Positions 50,340-58,660 of a DNA stretch of 64,000 nucleotides are shown here, piece after piece; position 1 is the stretch's first letter; each line of letters begins with the position of its first letter. Made by a program: the position numbers and the translations under genes. Below the pieces are notes generated by a model. It did no database searches. It saw only the letters and a list, made by a program, of their open reading frames with translations, and was not told where the DNA came from. Source of the DNA: Shinella granuli (GTDB taxonomy: Bacteria; Pseudomonadota; Alphaproteobacteria; Rhizobiales; Rhizobiaceae); the NCBI RefSeq assembly GCF_004341885.1, contig NZ_SLVX01000005.1:1-64000 (forward strand), in the 5' to 3' direction.

Positions 50340-51356
50340 ATGCGCGGCATGGGGAGCCGGGGCACGGGTAAGAACTTGATCCAGGACGACAACGAAAAGC
50401 GCCGCACGCTCGAAGAGGCGATGGACTGGCTGTTGCGGCTGAAGGCCGACCCCGATTGTCCGCAGGTCGCGCGGGACATCGAGCACTGGCTCGCACGCGC
50501 AGAAAGCAACCGCACCGCCTGGCGCGACGCGCTCAAGGCATGGGAGGCTCTCGGCGAAGTTCCCCCGCGCCACGCGGACCTGTGGCCGCCCCGCCCGGTC
50601 GCGGTGGCCGCCCCGCCCCGCCGCCGTGGCCGCCGGGCCTTTGCGACGGGCGCCGCGCTTGCCCTCGCCGCCGTGCTCCTCCTCGTGCTCGCCGCCCCTG
50701 CCCTGATGATCTGGCTCCAGGCCGATTTCCGCACCGGCACCGGCGAAAGCCGGGTGGTGACGCTCGTCGATGGCAGCACCGTCAACCTTTCCGCCGACAG
50801 CGCCATCGATGTCGAGCTGACGCCCGAGGGCCGCCATGTGCGCCTCCTCTCCGGCCAGGCCTTCTTCGACGTGGCGCATGACGGCCGGCGCCCCTTCACC
50901 GTGGGGGCCGGCAATGCCCGCGTGGTCGTGCTCGGCACGGCCTTCGACGTGGCGCTCGACGATGCCGCGACGACGGTGCAGCTCGCCCGCGGCGTGGTTG
51001 GCATTTCCGGCGAGGGTGACGGGCAATCCGTCGCCGAAATGGCGCCCGGCGACATGGCGACGGTCGATGGCGCGACCGGCGCGATCACCCGCGCGACGGT
51101 TCCGCTGGAGGAGATCGGTGCCTGGCGGAGCGGCCTGCTCTTCGTCAACGACGTCACCGTCGACAGCGTCGTCGCGCGCCTGCAACGCTACCATTCCGCC
51201 TGGATCGGCGTGCCGGACCGCACGCTCGGCCGCCAGCGCGTGACCGGCCTCTACGACCTCCGCGATCCCGACCGGGCGCTGAAGGCGCTCGTCAAACCCC
51301 ATGGCGGCAAGGTGCGCTCGGTCTCCCCCTACGCGCGGATCGTCTCCCGTTATTGA
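50340..51356 (+). CDS. FecR-family anti-sigma/sensor protein
   Basis: 338 residues. The N-terminal cytoplasmic domain (DUF4880-like, EAMDWLLRLKADPDCPQVARDIEHWLARAESNRTAWRDALKAWEAL) binds the sigma factor; one membrane helix is near 104-125; the periplasmic FecR domain has FRTGTGESRVVTLVDGSTVNLSADSAI and GQAFFDVAHDGRRPFTVGAGNARVVVLGTAFDV near 170-205; a C-terminal secretin/TonB-like part interacts with the receptor. The start is uncertain: ATGs at 50340 and 50349 lack a clear ribosome site. It transmits receptor occupancy to FecI. Confidence 0.86.
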   Translation: MRGMGSRGTGKNLIQDDNEKRRTLEEAMDWLLRLKADPDCPQVARDIEHWLARAESNRTAWRDALKAWEALGEVPPRHADLWPPRPVAVAAPPRRRGRRAFATGAALALAAVLLLVLAAPALMIWLQADFRTGTGESRVVTLVDGSTVNLSADSAIDVELTPEGRHVRLLSGQAFFDVAHDGRRPFTVGAGNARVVVLGTAFDVALDDAATTVQLARGVVGISGEGDGQSVAEMAPGDMATVDGATGAITRATVPLEEIGAWRSGLLFVNDVTVDSVVARLQRYHSAWIGVPDRTLGRQRVTGLYDLRDPDRALKALVKPHGGKVRSVSPYARIVSRY

Positions 51357-51488
51357 GCCTTTCGAAAAGTTTTCCGAAAAATTCAGGAAATTTGCCGGGA
51401 GCGTGAAAAAGATTCCCGAGGCGATCGTCTCTGCACCGGGAATGCGCGCTTCAGGGGCGGCGCATCCCGAGGATATACCGGGGGTAAA

Positions 51489-53798
51489 ATGCGTTTGCAT
51501 ATCGATCGATCGACCACGTCGCGCGCCGGGGCGCGCACGCGCACCGTCTTCATGGCCAGGCTGATGGTCTCCACCGCGGCCGCGCTCGTCTTCAGCCTGC
51601 CGCAGGCGGTCCTGCAGCCGGCAGCCGCCCAGGCGAAATCCGCCCGCGTCGGCACCATGGTATTCGATATTCCCGCGCAGCCGCTGGCGGGCGCGCTCAA
51701 CGCCTTCGGCCGGCAATCCGGCCTGCAGGTCTCGCTTGCCGCCGCCACCTCGCGCGGGCTGACCTCCCGGCCGGTCAAGGGCACGTTCACGCCGCAGGAG
51801 GCGCTCTCCCGCCTTCTCGAAGGCACCGACACGCGCCATTCGGTCACCACCGACGGCACGGCGATCGTCACCGCCGCGCATCTCTCCCCGCTCGTCACCG
51901 GTTCCGTGGAAGACGGATCGACGACGCTCGACCGGATCACGGTCGAGGGCGAAAAGGTCGGCGATGGCGACGTCAGCGAGCTGAACATTTCCGCCAGGGA
52001 CCTGGAACGCAAGAACCCCGCCACCATCCAGGACGTCTTCCGCGAGGAGCCGAGCGTCAAGGTGGGCTCCTCTCTGCCCATGTCGCAGAAGGTCTATGTC
52101 AACGGCATCGAGGAGACCAACCTTGCGATCTCCATCGATGGCAGCCGCCAGAACAACAAGGTCTTCCACCACAATGCGACGACGCTGATCGACCCGACGT
52201 TGCTGAAGGCCGTCAGCGTCGACGAGGGCGTGGCGCCGGCCGATGCCGGCCCGGGCGCGCTTGCGGGCTCCATCGTCTACGAAACCAAGGATGTCGGCGA
52301 TTTCCTCGACGGCAACGGTTACGGCGGTTTCGTCAATTCCGGCTTCAACACCAACGGCAACATCTTCACCACGGGCCTTTCGACCTTCGGCAAGCAGGAC
52401 GGTTTCGAATATCTCGGCTATTTCAACATCGGCCGCGGCCAGGAGTTTTCCGCCGGCAATGGCGACCAGGTGCTCGGCACGCGCACGCATTTCCAGAGCG
52501 GCCTCGGCAAAATCGCCTATGAATTCGAGAGCGGCGACCGCATCGAGCTGAGCCACGAGGCGATCAAGGACAATGCGCCGCGCCCGTTCCGTGCCAATAT
52601 GGGCACCACCACCGGGGCAAAACCCTGGGAGCCGCTGGTGCGCGACTATGAGCTCAACCGCACCAACACGGTCTTCACCTACACGGACGCGACGCCCGAG
52701 GGCTGGTGGGATCCGAAGCTGGTGCTCGCCTATGGCCAGACGGAGGTCGGCACGACCGTCTATCTCAAGCCCGGCAGCACGCCGGAAACCTATCCGGTCA
52801 CCGGCATCACCGGCACGTTCAACGGCAAGTTCGAGAACCGCTTCCATTTCGACCTCGGCACGGTGACGGCCGGCGTCGACTTCTACAGCGACAAGGCGGA
52901 AGTGGAAGACCTCTACGAACCCGCCACCGAGAAGGCGCGCAATGTCGGCGCCTATCTGCAGGCGCGGCTGGAGCCCTTCGAGCGGGCGCGCCTCTCCTTC
53001 GGCGGCCGTGCGGACCGGCAATGGTTCACCGGCACCACGGGCGAGGAATGGGACAATTCCGGTCTCAGCGGCAACATTTCCGGCGAATACGACCTCATCG
53101 CGGATTTCCTGACCGCCAAGGCCGGCTACTCCCATGTCTGGGCCGGCATCCCGCTCGCCGAGAACTTCATCATGAACCCCGCCTGGGTCTATTCGCCCGA
53201 GCCGAAGCCGACGACGTCCGACAACTACACGGTCGGCCTCGTCGCGAAATATGCCGGCTTCTCGCTGGAGGGCTCCGTGTTCCGCACGGAAATGGAGAAT
53301 GCCCGCGCGGCGCGCTACAAATATGCCTTCGAGGGGCGGCATGTGGAATCGGAGGGTTTTTCGATCGGCGCCGGCTATGACTGGACCGACGGCTACATCC
53401 GCGTGAAATACGCCAATATCGACACGCTGATCGACGGCAAACCGGCCGATTCCGATACCGGCACCTACCTCACGACGCCGGTCGGCGAGATCATCACGGT
53501 CTCCGCCGCCCATACCTTCGCCGACTGGGGCCTCACCGTCGGCGGCGATATCGAGATCGCGCCGAAATACGACAAGGTCCCGGAGGGCAGCCCCGCCTTC
53601 AAGGCCTACCAGGTCGTCAACAGCTTCGTCGAATACAAGCCGCCGAGCCATCAGAACCTGACGCTGCGCGCCGAGGTGAAGAACATCTTCAACGAGACCT
53701 ATGCCGACCGCGCCACCTACGGCCAGGAATTCGGCGAGGTGAAGCCGCTCTACCAGCCGGGACGCGCGTTCCTGCTGAGCGTACGCGCCACGTTCTGA
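51489..53798 (+). CDS. TonB-dependent outer-membrane receptor with STN signalling domain
   Basis: 769 residues. After a long signal peptide (cleavage likely after AAAQA, about residue 49) comes an STN secretin/TonB domain (FDIPAQPLAGALNAFGRQSGLQVSL near 59-83) that signals to FecR. A TonB-box-like LDRITVEG lies near 147-154. The plug (NPATIQDVFREEPSVKVGS, VYVNGIEETNLAISIDGSRQ) and a 22-strand-type barrel follow, ending in Phe (SVRATF). The plug signature is of the haem/hemophore-siderophore receptor type. With FecI and FecR it forms a cell-surface signalling system, and the divergent importer is the likely inner-membrane partner. Confidence 0.88.
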   Translation: MRLHIDRSTTSRAGARTRTVFMARLMVSTAAALVFSLPQAVLQPAAAQAKSARVGTMVFDIPAQPLAGALNAFGRQSGLQVSLAAATSRGLTSRPVKGTFTPQEALSRLLEGTDTRHSVTTDGTAIVTAAHLSPLVTGSVEDGSTTLDRITVEGEKVGDGDVSELNISARDLERKNPATIQDVFREEPSVKVGSSLPMSQKVYVNGIEETNLAISIDGSRQNNKVFHHNATTLIDPTLLKAVSVDEGVAPADAGPGALAGSIVYETKDVGDFLDGNGYGGFVNSGFNTNGNIFTTGLSTFGKQDGFEYLGYFNIGRGQEFSAGNGDQVLGTRTHFQSGLGKIAYEFESGDRIELSHEAIKDNAPRPFRANMGTTTGAKPWEPLVRDYELNRTNTVFTYTDATPEGWWDPKLVLAYGQTEVGTTVYLKPGSTPETYPVTGITGTFNGKFENRFHFDLGTVTAGVDFYSDKAEVEDLYEPATEKARNVGAYLQARLEPFERARLSFGGRADRQWFTGTTGEEWDNSGLSGNISGEYDLIADFLTAKAGYSHVWAGIPLAENFIMNPAWVYSPEPKPTTSDNYTVGLVAKYAGFSLEGSVFRTEMENARAARYKYAFEGRHVESEGFSIGAGYDWTDGYIRVKYANIDTLIDGKPADSDTGTYLTTPVGEIITVSAAHTFADWGLTVGGDIEIAPKYDKVPEGSPAFKAYQVVNSFVEYKPPSHQNLTLRAEVKNIFNETYADRATYGQEFGEVKPLYQPGRAFLLSVRATF

Positions 53799-53830
53799 CG
53801 ACACGGCGCGGGCGGCACCTGGAGCATTCC

Positions 53831-53856
53831 ACACTCGGGCGATTCCGCCCGAGTGT
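53831..53856. terminator. Bidirectional hairpin terminator
   Basis: ACACTCGGGCG (53831-53841) and CGCCCGAGTGT (53846-53856) form a perfect 11-base stem with an ATTC loop between the convergent receptor and sugar-ATPase genes. It ends one base before the ATPase stop. There is no long T-run, so efficiency is uncertain. Confidence 0.65.
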
Positions 53857-53857
53857 G

Positions 53858-54922
53858 TCAGTTCAGGCGCTGCTCCGTCTCCGCATCGAAGACGTGGAAG
53901 GCGGCGGGCGCGACGGCAAGGGCAATCTCGTCGCCGGCCGCGATGCGGGTGGTCGCCGGCAGGGCGGCGACGAGGCGCTGGCTGCCCATCGCCGCCGTGA
54001 CGACCAGCTCCGGCCCGGTCAGCTCCGCGACCTCGCAGCGCGCCGTGAGCGGCACGCCCGCACCCGACCGTTCGATCGCCTCCGGCCGGATGCCGAGGAC
54101 GAGCCGGCGGCCCGGCGCGATACCGTCCAGATCAGGCACGGGCACGATGATGTCAGTGCCGTCGATCCGCAAGCCGCCCTCGCCCGCCGTCGCGGCCAAA
54201 AGGTTCATCGGCGGCGCGCCGACGAAGGTGGCGACGTAGAGCGTCGCCGGCCGGTTATAGATGTTCTCCGGCGTGTCGAGCTGTTCGATCCGGCCGCCAC
54301 GCATGACGGCGATGCGGGTGGCGAGCGTCATCGCCTCGATCTGGTCATGCGTGACATAGACGACGGTCGTCCTCGTCATCTGGTGCAGCCGCTTCAGCTC
54401 GGTGCGCATTTCCATGCGCAGCTTCGCATCGAGATTGGACAGCGGCTCGTCGAACAGGAAGATCTTCGGGTTGCGCACCAGCGCCCGGCCGATCGCCACG
54501 CGCTGGCGCTGGCCGCCGGAAAGCTGGCCGGGCTTGCGCTCCAGCAGGTTTTCGATCTGCAGCAGCTTCGCCGTCTCGCGCACGGCCCGGTCGCGTTCCG
54601 CCCTGTCCACCTTGCGCATTTCGAGGCCGAAACCGATGTTCCGGTGCACGGTGAGATTGGGATAGAGCGCGTAGGACTGGAACACCATGGCGATGTCCCT
54701 GTCCTTTGGATGCACGCCGACAATGGATCGGTCGTCGATGCGGATGTCGCCGCTCGTCGGCTCGGCAAGGCCGGCGATGATGTTGAGCAGCGTGGACTTG
54801 CCGCAGCCGGAGGCGCCGAGCAGCACGAGGAATTCCCCGCTTTCGAGCGCGATGTCGATGCCCTTCAGCGTCTCGACGGCGCCGTAGCTCTTGCGGATGG
54901 CGTCAATGGTCAGCGTGCTCAT
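53858..54922 (-). CDS. UgpC/MalK-type sugar ABC ATP-binding protein
   Basis: 354 residues. Walker A is GASGCGKST near 36-44, the Q-loop is MVFQSYALYPNLTV, the signature is LSGGQRQR near 133-140, and Walker B is IFLFDEPLSNLDAKLR near 153-168. The C-terminal 120 residues are the CUT1 TOBE/OB regulatory domain (VLGIRPEAIERSG). It powers the sugar importer encoded upstream. The ATG at 54922 overlaps the kinase stop (54919-54922). It is the last gene of the operon. Confidence 0.9.
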   Translation of the reverse strand: MSTLTIDAIRKSYGAVETLKGIDIALESGEFLVLLGASGCGKSTLLNIIAGLAEPTSGDIRIDDRSIVGVHPKDRDIAMVFQSYALYPNLTVHRNIGFGLEMRKVDRAERDRAVRETAKLLQIENLLERKPGQLSGGQRQRVAIGRALVRNPKIFLFDEPLSNLDAKLRMEMRTELKRLHQMTRTTVVYVTHDQIEAMTLATRIAVMRGGRIEQLDTPENIYNRPATLYVATFVGAPPMNLLAATAGEGGLRIDGTDIIVPVPDLDGIAPGRRLVLGIRPEAIERSGAGVPLTARCEVAELTGPELVVTAAMGSQRLVAALPATTRIAAGDEIALAVAPAAFHVFDAETEQRLN

Positions 54923-55842
54923 GCCGGAACGTCCTGCGCGGTCGGTGCGTAGCTTCGGGGATGGGTGGAAATGGCGCGCGAGGCCACCGCCGTGCCGGCG
55001 GCGAGGCTCGCCTGCAGCGCTTCCCCCGCCGCATGGGCAGCGAGGAAGGCGGCGTTGAAGACGTCGCCAGCGCCGATCGTATCGACGACCCGCACGACAG
55101 GCGCTGCAGCGTGGACAACCCGGTTGTCGGCATCCACGGCGATCGCCCCCTTCGGGCCGCACTTGACGACGACGATGCTTCCGTCCGGCATGCCCTGCCG
55201 CAGGATGCGCCCCGCCTCGGCGGGATCGGCAACGCCGGCCAGGCTGGTCGTCTCCACCTCGTTGAACAGCGCGATCCGGCAGCGCGACAGCCAGCCTTTC
55301 GCCGCCCGCCTGTTCGCTTCCGTCCAGCCGTCCAGCGGCCAGCCGGTATCGAGGGCGACGGCAATGTCGTGGCGATCCGCCCAGTCGAAGAACCGGTCGT
55401 AATCCTCCACCAGCTTCTCCGTCAGGAAGGAGCCGCACAGGAGCACGATGCCGCCGGCAAGCCGCGGCCCGTCGAGCACCGCGAAGACATCCTCCAGGCT
55501 GAACAGCGGCAGGTGCCCGCGCGTCGTGAAGAAGGTGCGCTCGCCGTCCGGATGGGTGATGCCGACGGAGAGCGTCGTACTGTCGCTGTGCACCGGCCAG
55601 GTGCTTGCGCGCGCGCCGAAACTTTCCGCGAGCCAGCGGCCGAACTGGTCGCGGCCGATGCTGGCGGCGATCTCGAAGGGCGTGCCGAGCGCCATCCAGG
55701 CGAGCGCGGCATTGCCCGCCGAACCGCCGACGCGCAGCTCGTCATGGTCGACGATGCTTTCCGTGCCCGGCTGCGGCCAGGGCGCGGCCGGGCCCATGAT
55801 CAGGTCGATATTGACGTTTCCGACGACGGCAAGCGGCTTCAC
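54919..55842 (-). CDS. PfkB-family carbohydrate kinase
   Basis: 307 residues, ribokinase/PfkB superfamily. The N-terminal GNVNIDLIM substrate Asp region, GGSAGNAALAWMALG near 39-53, and the C-terminal catalytic DTIGAGDVFNAAFLAA (about 250-265, catalytic Asp) are all present. The start is a GTG at 55842 that abuts the stop of the SIS gene. It phosphorylates a sugar, sugar amine or nucleoside; in context the product probably goes to the neighbouring SIS isomerase/deaminase. Confidence 0.86.
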   Translation of the reverse strand: MKPLAVVGNVNIDLIMGPAAPWPQPGTESIVDHDELRVGGSAGNAALAWMALGTPFEIAASIGRDQFGRWLAESFGARASTWPVHSDSTTLSVGITHPDGERTFFTTRGHLPLFSLEDVFAVLDGPRLAGGIVLLCGSFLTEKLVEDYDRFFDWADRHDIAVALDTGWPLDGWTEANRRAAKGWLSRCRIALFNEVETTSLAGVADPAEAGRILRQGMPDGSIVVVKCGPKGAIAVDADNRVVHAAAPVVRVVDTIGAGDVFNAAFLAAHAAGEALQASLAAGTAVASRAISTHPRSYAPTAQDVPA

Positions 55843-56859
55843 TCATTCACTCCGGGTAATCTTCGTCGAGCGCACCGGCGTGCCGGCATCGGCGACGCGC
55901 GCGGCGGCGAAGGCGATCATCAGCCGCTGCGCCGTCGGCAGCATGGCGAAGACGGCGGCAAGACCGGTCAACGGCGGGAAGGCGATCGTCGCCGCGCCCT
56001 CGACCGGCGGGCGGCCGGACGCATCGAACATGACGAGCTTCGCACCCGCCTCGACCACGGAGGTCGCCATCGCCGTCACGAGGTCCGTCGTCGCGTCGTC
56101 GCTGCGGAAGAGAACCACGCCCACATCGGGCGAGAGCATTTCCATCGGCCCGTGGCGCAACTGGCCGCCCTCCAGCGAGAAGCACGGCAGGCGCGACAGT
56201 TCCGTGAAGCCGAGCGCGATGGCCTCGGCGAGCCCTTGCAGCCGCCGCCCGGACGTCACGACGGAGCGCACGCCGGAAAGTTCGGCCAGCGCCGCGTCGA
56301 TGGCCGGCTCCCGCGGATTCTCCAGGGCATGGATCGCCTGCGCGACGTCCTCGCCGAGGGCGGCGAGGATCGCCAGATGCAGCGAGAAGCTCACCGTCAG
56401 GCTGCGGGTCGCGGCGAAGGCCTGCTCCGTGCCGCCATGGCCGATGAGAGAGGGTGCGGTGCGGGCGAGGAAGGAGCCGCCTTCGAGCGTGAAGCCGAAG
56501 GTTTCGTCATTGCCGCCGGTCTCCTCGAACCAGCGCAGCACCTCGGCGCTTTCCCCGGACTGCGAGGTGACGAAGACCGTGCGCCCGTCGAGGGCGAGCG
56601 GCGCGCCGAGCTGCTCGGAGAGCGGCAGGGCGATCGCCTCGATGCCGAGGCGGCGGTAGAGCGGCTCGACGGCGCGGCCGACGGCCTGCGAGCCGCCCAT
56701 GCCGAGCAGCAGCAGCCGGCCGGTGCGCTTCAGGCTGGCGGCGGCCCTTTCGGCCATCGCGCCATTGTTGCGGAAGGAGGCGAGCGCATCGGCATGCTGG
56801 CGCGCCATTTCCCGATCGATCGCCCTGAGGCCTTCCGGCCGGGATACAGTCGTGTTCAT
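55843..56859 (-). CDS. SIS-domain sugar isomerase/deaminase
   Basis: 338 residues with two SIS (sugar isomerase) domains, like the isomerase half of glucosamine-6-phosphate synthase and AgaS. Landmarks are LLLLGMGGSQAVGRAVEPLY near 50-69, VFVTSQSGESAEVLRWFEE near 96-114, and CFSLEGGQLRHGPMEMLSPD near 226-245. It likely isomerises or deaminates a sugar phosphate made by the adjacent kinase. I start at the ATG at 56859, which has AAAGG six bases upstream, rather than the ATG at 56865, which overlaps the permease stop. Confidence 0.84.
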   Translation of the reverse strand: MNTTVSRPEGLRAIDREMARQHADALASFRNNGAMAERAAASLKRTGRLLLLGMGGSQAVGRAVEPLYRRLGIEAIALPLSEQLGAPLALDGRTVFVTSQSGESAEVLRWFEETGGNDETFGFTLEGGSFLARTAPSLIGHGGTEQAFAATRSLTVSFSLHLAILAALGEDVAQAIHALENPREPAIDAALAELSGVRSVVTSGRRLQGLAEAIALGFTELSRLPCFSLEGGQLRHGPMEMLSPDVGVVLFRSDDATTDLVTAMATSVVEAGAKLVMFDASGRPPVEGAATIAFPPLTGLAAVFAMLPTAQRLMIAFAAARVADAGTPVRSTKITRSE

Positions 56860-56861
56860 CG

Positions 56862-57707
56862 TCATCCTTTCACACCGCCGCTGGTAAGGCCCGAGATCAG
56901 GGCCCGTTGCATGATGAGGCCGACAAGGACCGGCGGTAGCGCGGCAAGCACGCCAGCCGTCGCGATCAGCCCGTAGTCGGAAACCCGGCCGCCCGCGAGA
57001 TCGGCGATTGCGACCGTCAGCGTGCGGGCGCGCTGGTCCGAGGTGAAGAGCAGCGCATAGAAGAACTCGTCCCAGCCGAGCAGGAAGGCGAAGAGCGCCG
57101 CGGTGGCGACGATCGGCATGGCGAGCGGCAGGGTGATGATGCGCAGCGTGGCAAGAAGGCTCGCCCCGTCCATCATCGCCGCCTGCTCGATCTCGCGCGG
57201 AATGCCGTCGAAGCCGGACTTCATCAGCCAGGTGGTGAAGGGCGCGAGGATGGTGAGGTAGACGAGCGCCAGGCCGAAGACCGAATTGAGCAGCCCGAAG
57301 GCGGCGAGCGCCATGTAGAGCGGCACCGCGAGCGCGACGGGCGGCAGCATGTAGGTGGCGATGACCAGCGAGAGCGACCAGCCGACCGAGGGCGTGCGCG
57401 AGACCGCCCAGCCGGCCGGCACGGCAAGCAGGACGGCGGCGACCGTCGCCATGCCCGCCACGAGGATGCTGTTGAGAAGCGAGGCGACGAAATTGGCGCC
57501 CGCGCTGTTCGGGATGGTCGACAGCAGCGTGGCATAGCGCGAGAAATCGACCGTGCCCGGCCACCAGCGAAGCGGGCGCGCCACGAGGTCGGCAGCCGGC
57601 GAAATGCTCATCACGAAGAGCCAGAAGATCGGCGCGACGATGACGGCGGCGAGCAGCAGCGCGGCGGCGTGGATGAGGATCGAGGCGAGAAGGCTGCGGC
57701 GTTCCAT
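56862..57707 (-). CDS. MalG/UgpE-type sugar ABC permease
   Basis: 281 residues, about six membrane helices. The EAA loop reads QAAMMDGASLLATLRIITLPLAMPIVATAALFAFLLGWDEFFYALLF near 180-226, characteristic of CUT1 MalG permeases. Its start overlaps the upstream permease stop (57707). It is the second permease of the importer. Confidence 0.9.
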   Translation of the reverse strand: MERRSLLASILIHAAALLLAAVIVAPIFWLFVMSISPAADLVARPLRWWPGTVDFSRYATLLSTIPNSAGANFVASLLNSILVAGMATVAAVLLAVPAGWAVSRTPSVGWSLSLVIATYMLPPVALAVPLYMALAAFGLLNSVFGLALVYLTILAPFTTWLMKSGFDGIPREIEQAAMMDGASLLATLRIITLPLAMPIVATAALFAFLLGWDEFFYALLFTSDQRARTLTVAIADLAGGRVSDYGLIATAGVLAALPPVLVGLIMQRALISGLTSGGVKG

Positions 57708-58591
57708 CAGGCGGCACTCCCCGCCGTGCGGCGCACGAGCATGCCGTAGCCGATCGCCAGCACCGTCACGATGAGGGTGACGACGAGGGCGAGCGAGGCG
57801 CCGGAGCCGGCGCGCTGGAAGGAGAAGGCCTCCTGGTAGACGAGAATCGACAGGGTGCGCGTCGAATTGGCCGGGCCGCCGCGCGTCATCACCCAGATGA
57901 TGTCGAACACCTTGAAGGCCTCGATGGTGCGCAGCACCAGTGCCACCATCAGGGGGCCGGCGAGATAGGGCAGGATGACGAAGCGGAAGCGCGCGAAGGG
58001 GCCGGCGCCATCAACGAGCGAGGCGGAGGTGATGTCGCGCGGCACGGCTTGGAGGGCGGCGAGCGCGATGAGGGCGACGAGCGGAAAGTTCTTCCAGCAA
58101 TCGGCGATGATCAGCGCCGTCATGGCGGTGCCGGGCTCGCCGAGCCAGGACCGGTAGCTGTCGAGAAGGCCGACCTGCGTCAGCGCCGCGTTCAGCGCGC
58201 CGTATTCCGGATTGTAGATGAGCCGCCAGAGCGTCGCGTTGACCACCGTCGGCAGCGCCCAGGGCAGGATCAGCAGCGCACGCAGCACGGTGCGGCCATA
58301 GAACCGCTGGTTCAAAAGCAGGGCGGCCAGAACGCCGATCACCATCTCCGCCGTCACGGAGACGACGGCAAACCAGGTCGTGGCGTAGAGCGCCCGCTGG
58401 AAATTGTTGTTAGACAGCATTTTCAGATAGTTGTCGAAGCCGACGAAAGCGCCGCCGGAACCGATCAGCTTGGCGTCCGTAAAGGAAAGCCGCACGGTAT
58501 CGACCATCGGCCAGCCGATCACGGCGAGCATGATCACCAGCAGCGGCAGCATGAGAAGCCATGCCCGGGTCGTCATCCAGGTGCTGGACAT
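57707..58591 (-). CDS. MalF/UgpA-type sugar ABC permease
   Basis: 294 residues, about six membrane helices. The start shows WLLMLPLLVIMLAVIGWPMVDTVRLSFTDA; the EAA loop reads ITSASLVDGAGPFARFRFVILPYLAGPLMVALVLRTIEAFKVFDIIWVMTRGGP near 192-246, the CUT1 MalF pattern. The ATG at 58591 fits the first membrane helix; the longer frame to 58651 is unsupported. It lies 69 bases downstream of the binding-protein gene. Confidence 0.9.
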   Translation of the reverse strand: MSSTWMTTRAWLLMLPLLVIMLAVIGWPMVDTVRLSFTDAKLIGSGGAFVGFDNYLKMLSNNNFQRALYATTWFAVVSVTAEMVIGVLAALLLNQRFYGRTVLRALLILPWALPTVVNATLWRLIYNPEYGALNAALTQVGLLDSYRSWLGEPGTAMTALIIADCWKNFPLVALIALAALQAVPRDITSASLVDGAGPFARFRFVILPYLAGPLMVALVLRTIEAFKVFDIIWVMTRGGPANSTRTLSILVYQEAFSFQRAGSGASLALVVTLIVTVLAIGYGMLVRRTAGSAA

Positions 58592-58660
58592 AGCGTCCTC
58601 TTCATCGATTTCAGCAAGGGCGAGTGTGCGGGCGGCCGGCGCCGCCCGCAAGGCCGAACC

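Noticed and set aside
51357-51488. FecI-dependent promoter upstream of the TonB receptor gene
   Set aside because: GGAAAT occurs at 51386 but no matching -10 element lies at the correct distance, so a promoter call is not supported.
50307-53834. A 1175-codon minus-strand open frame opposite FecR and the TonB receptor
   Set aside because: The receptor has a signal peptide, STN, plug and barrel in order. The opposing frame has no recognisable domain.
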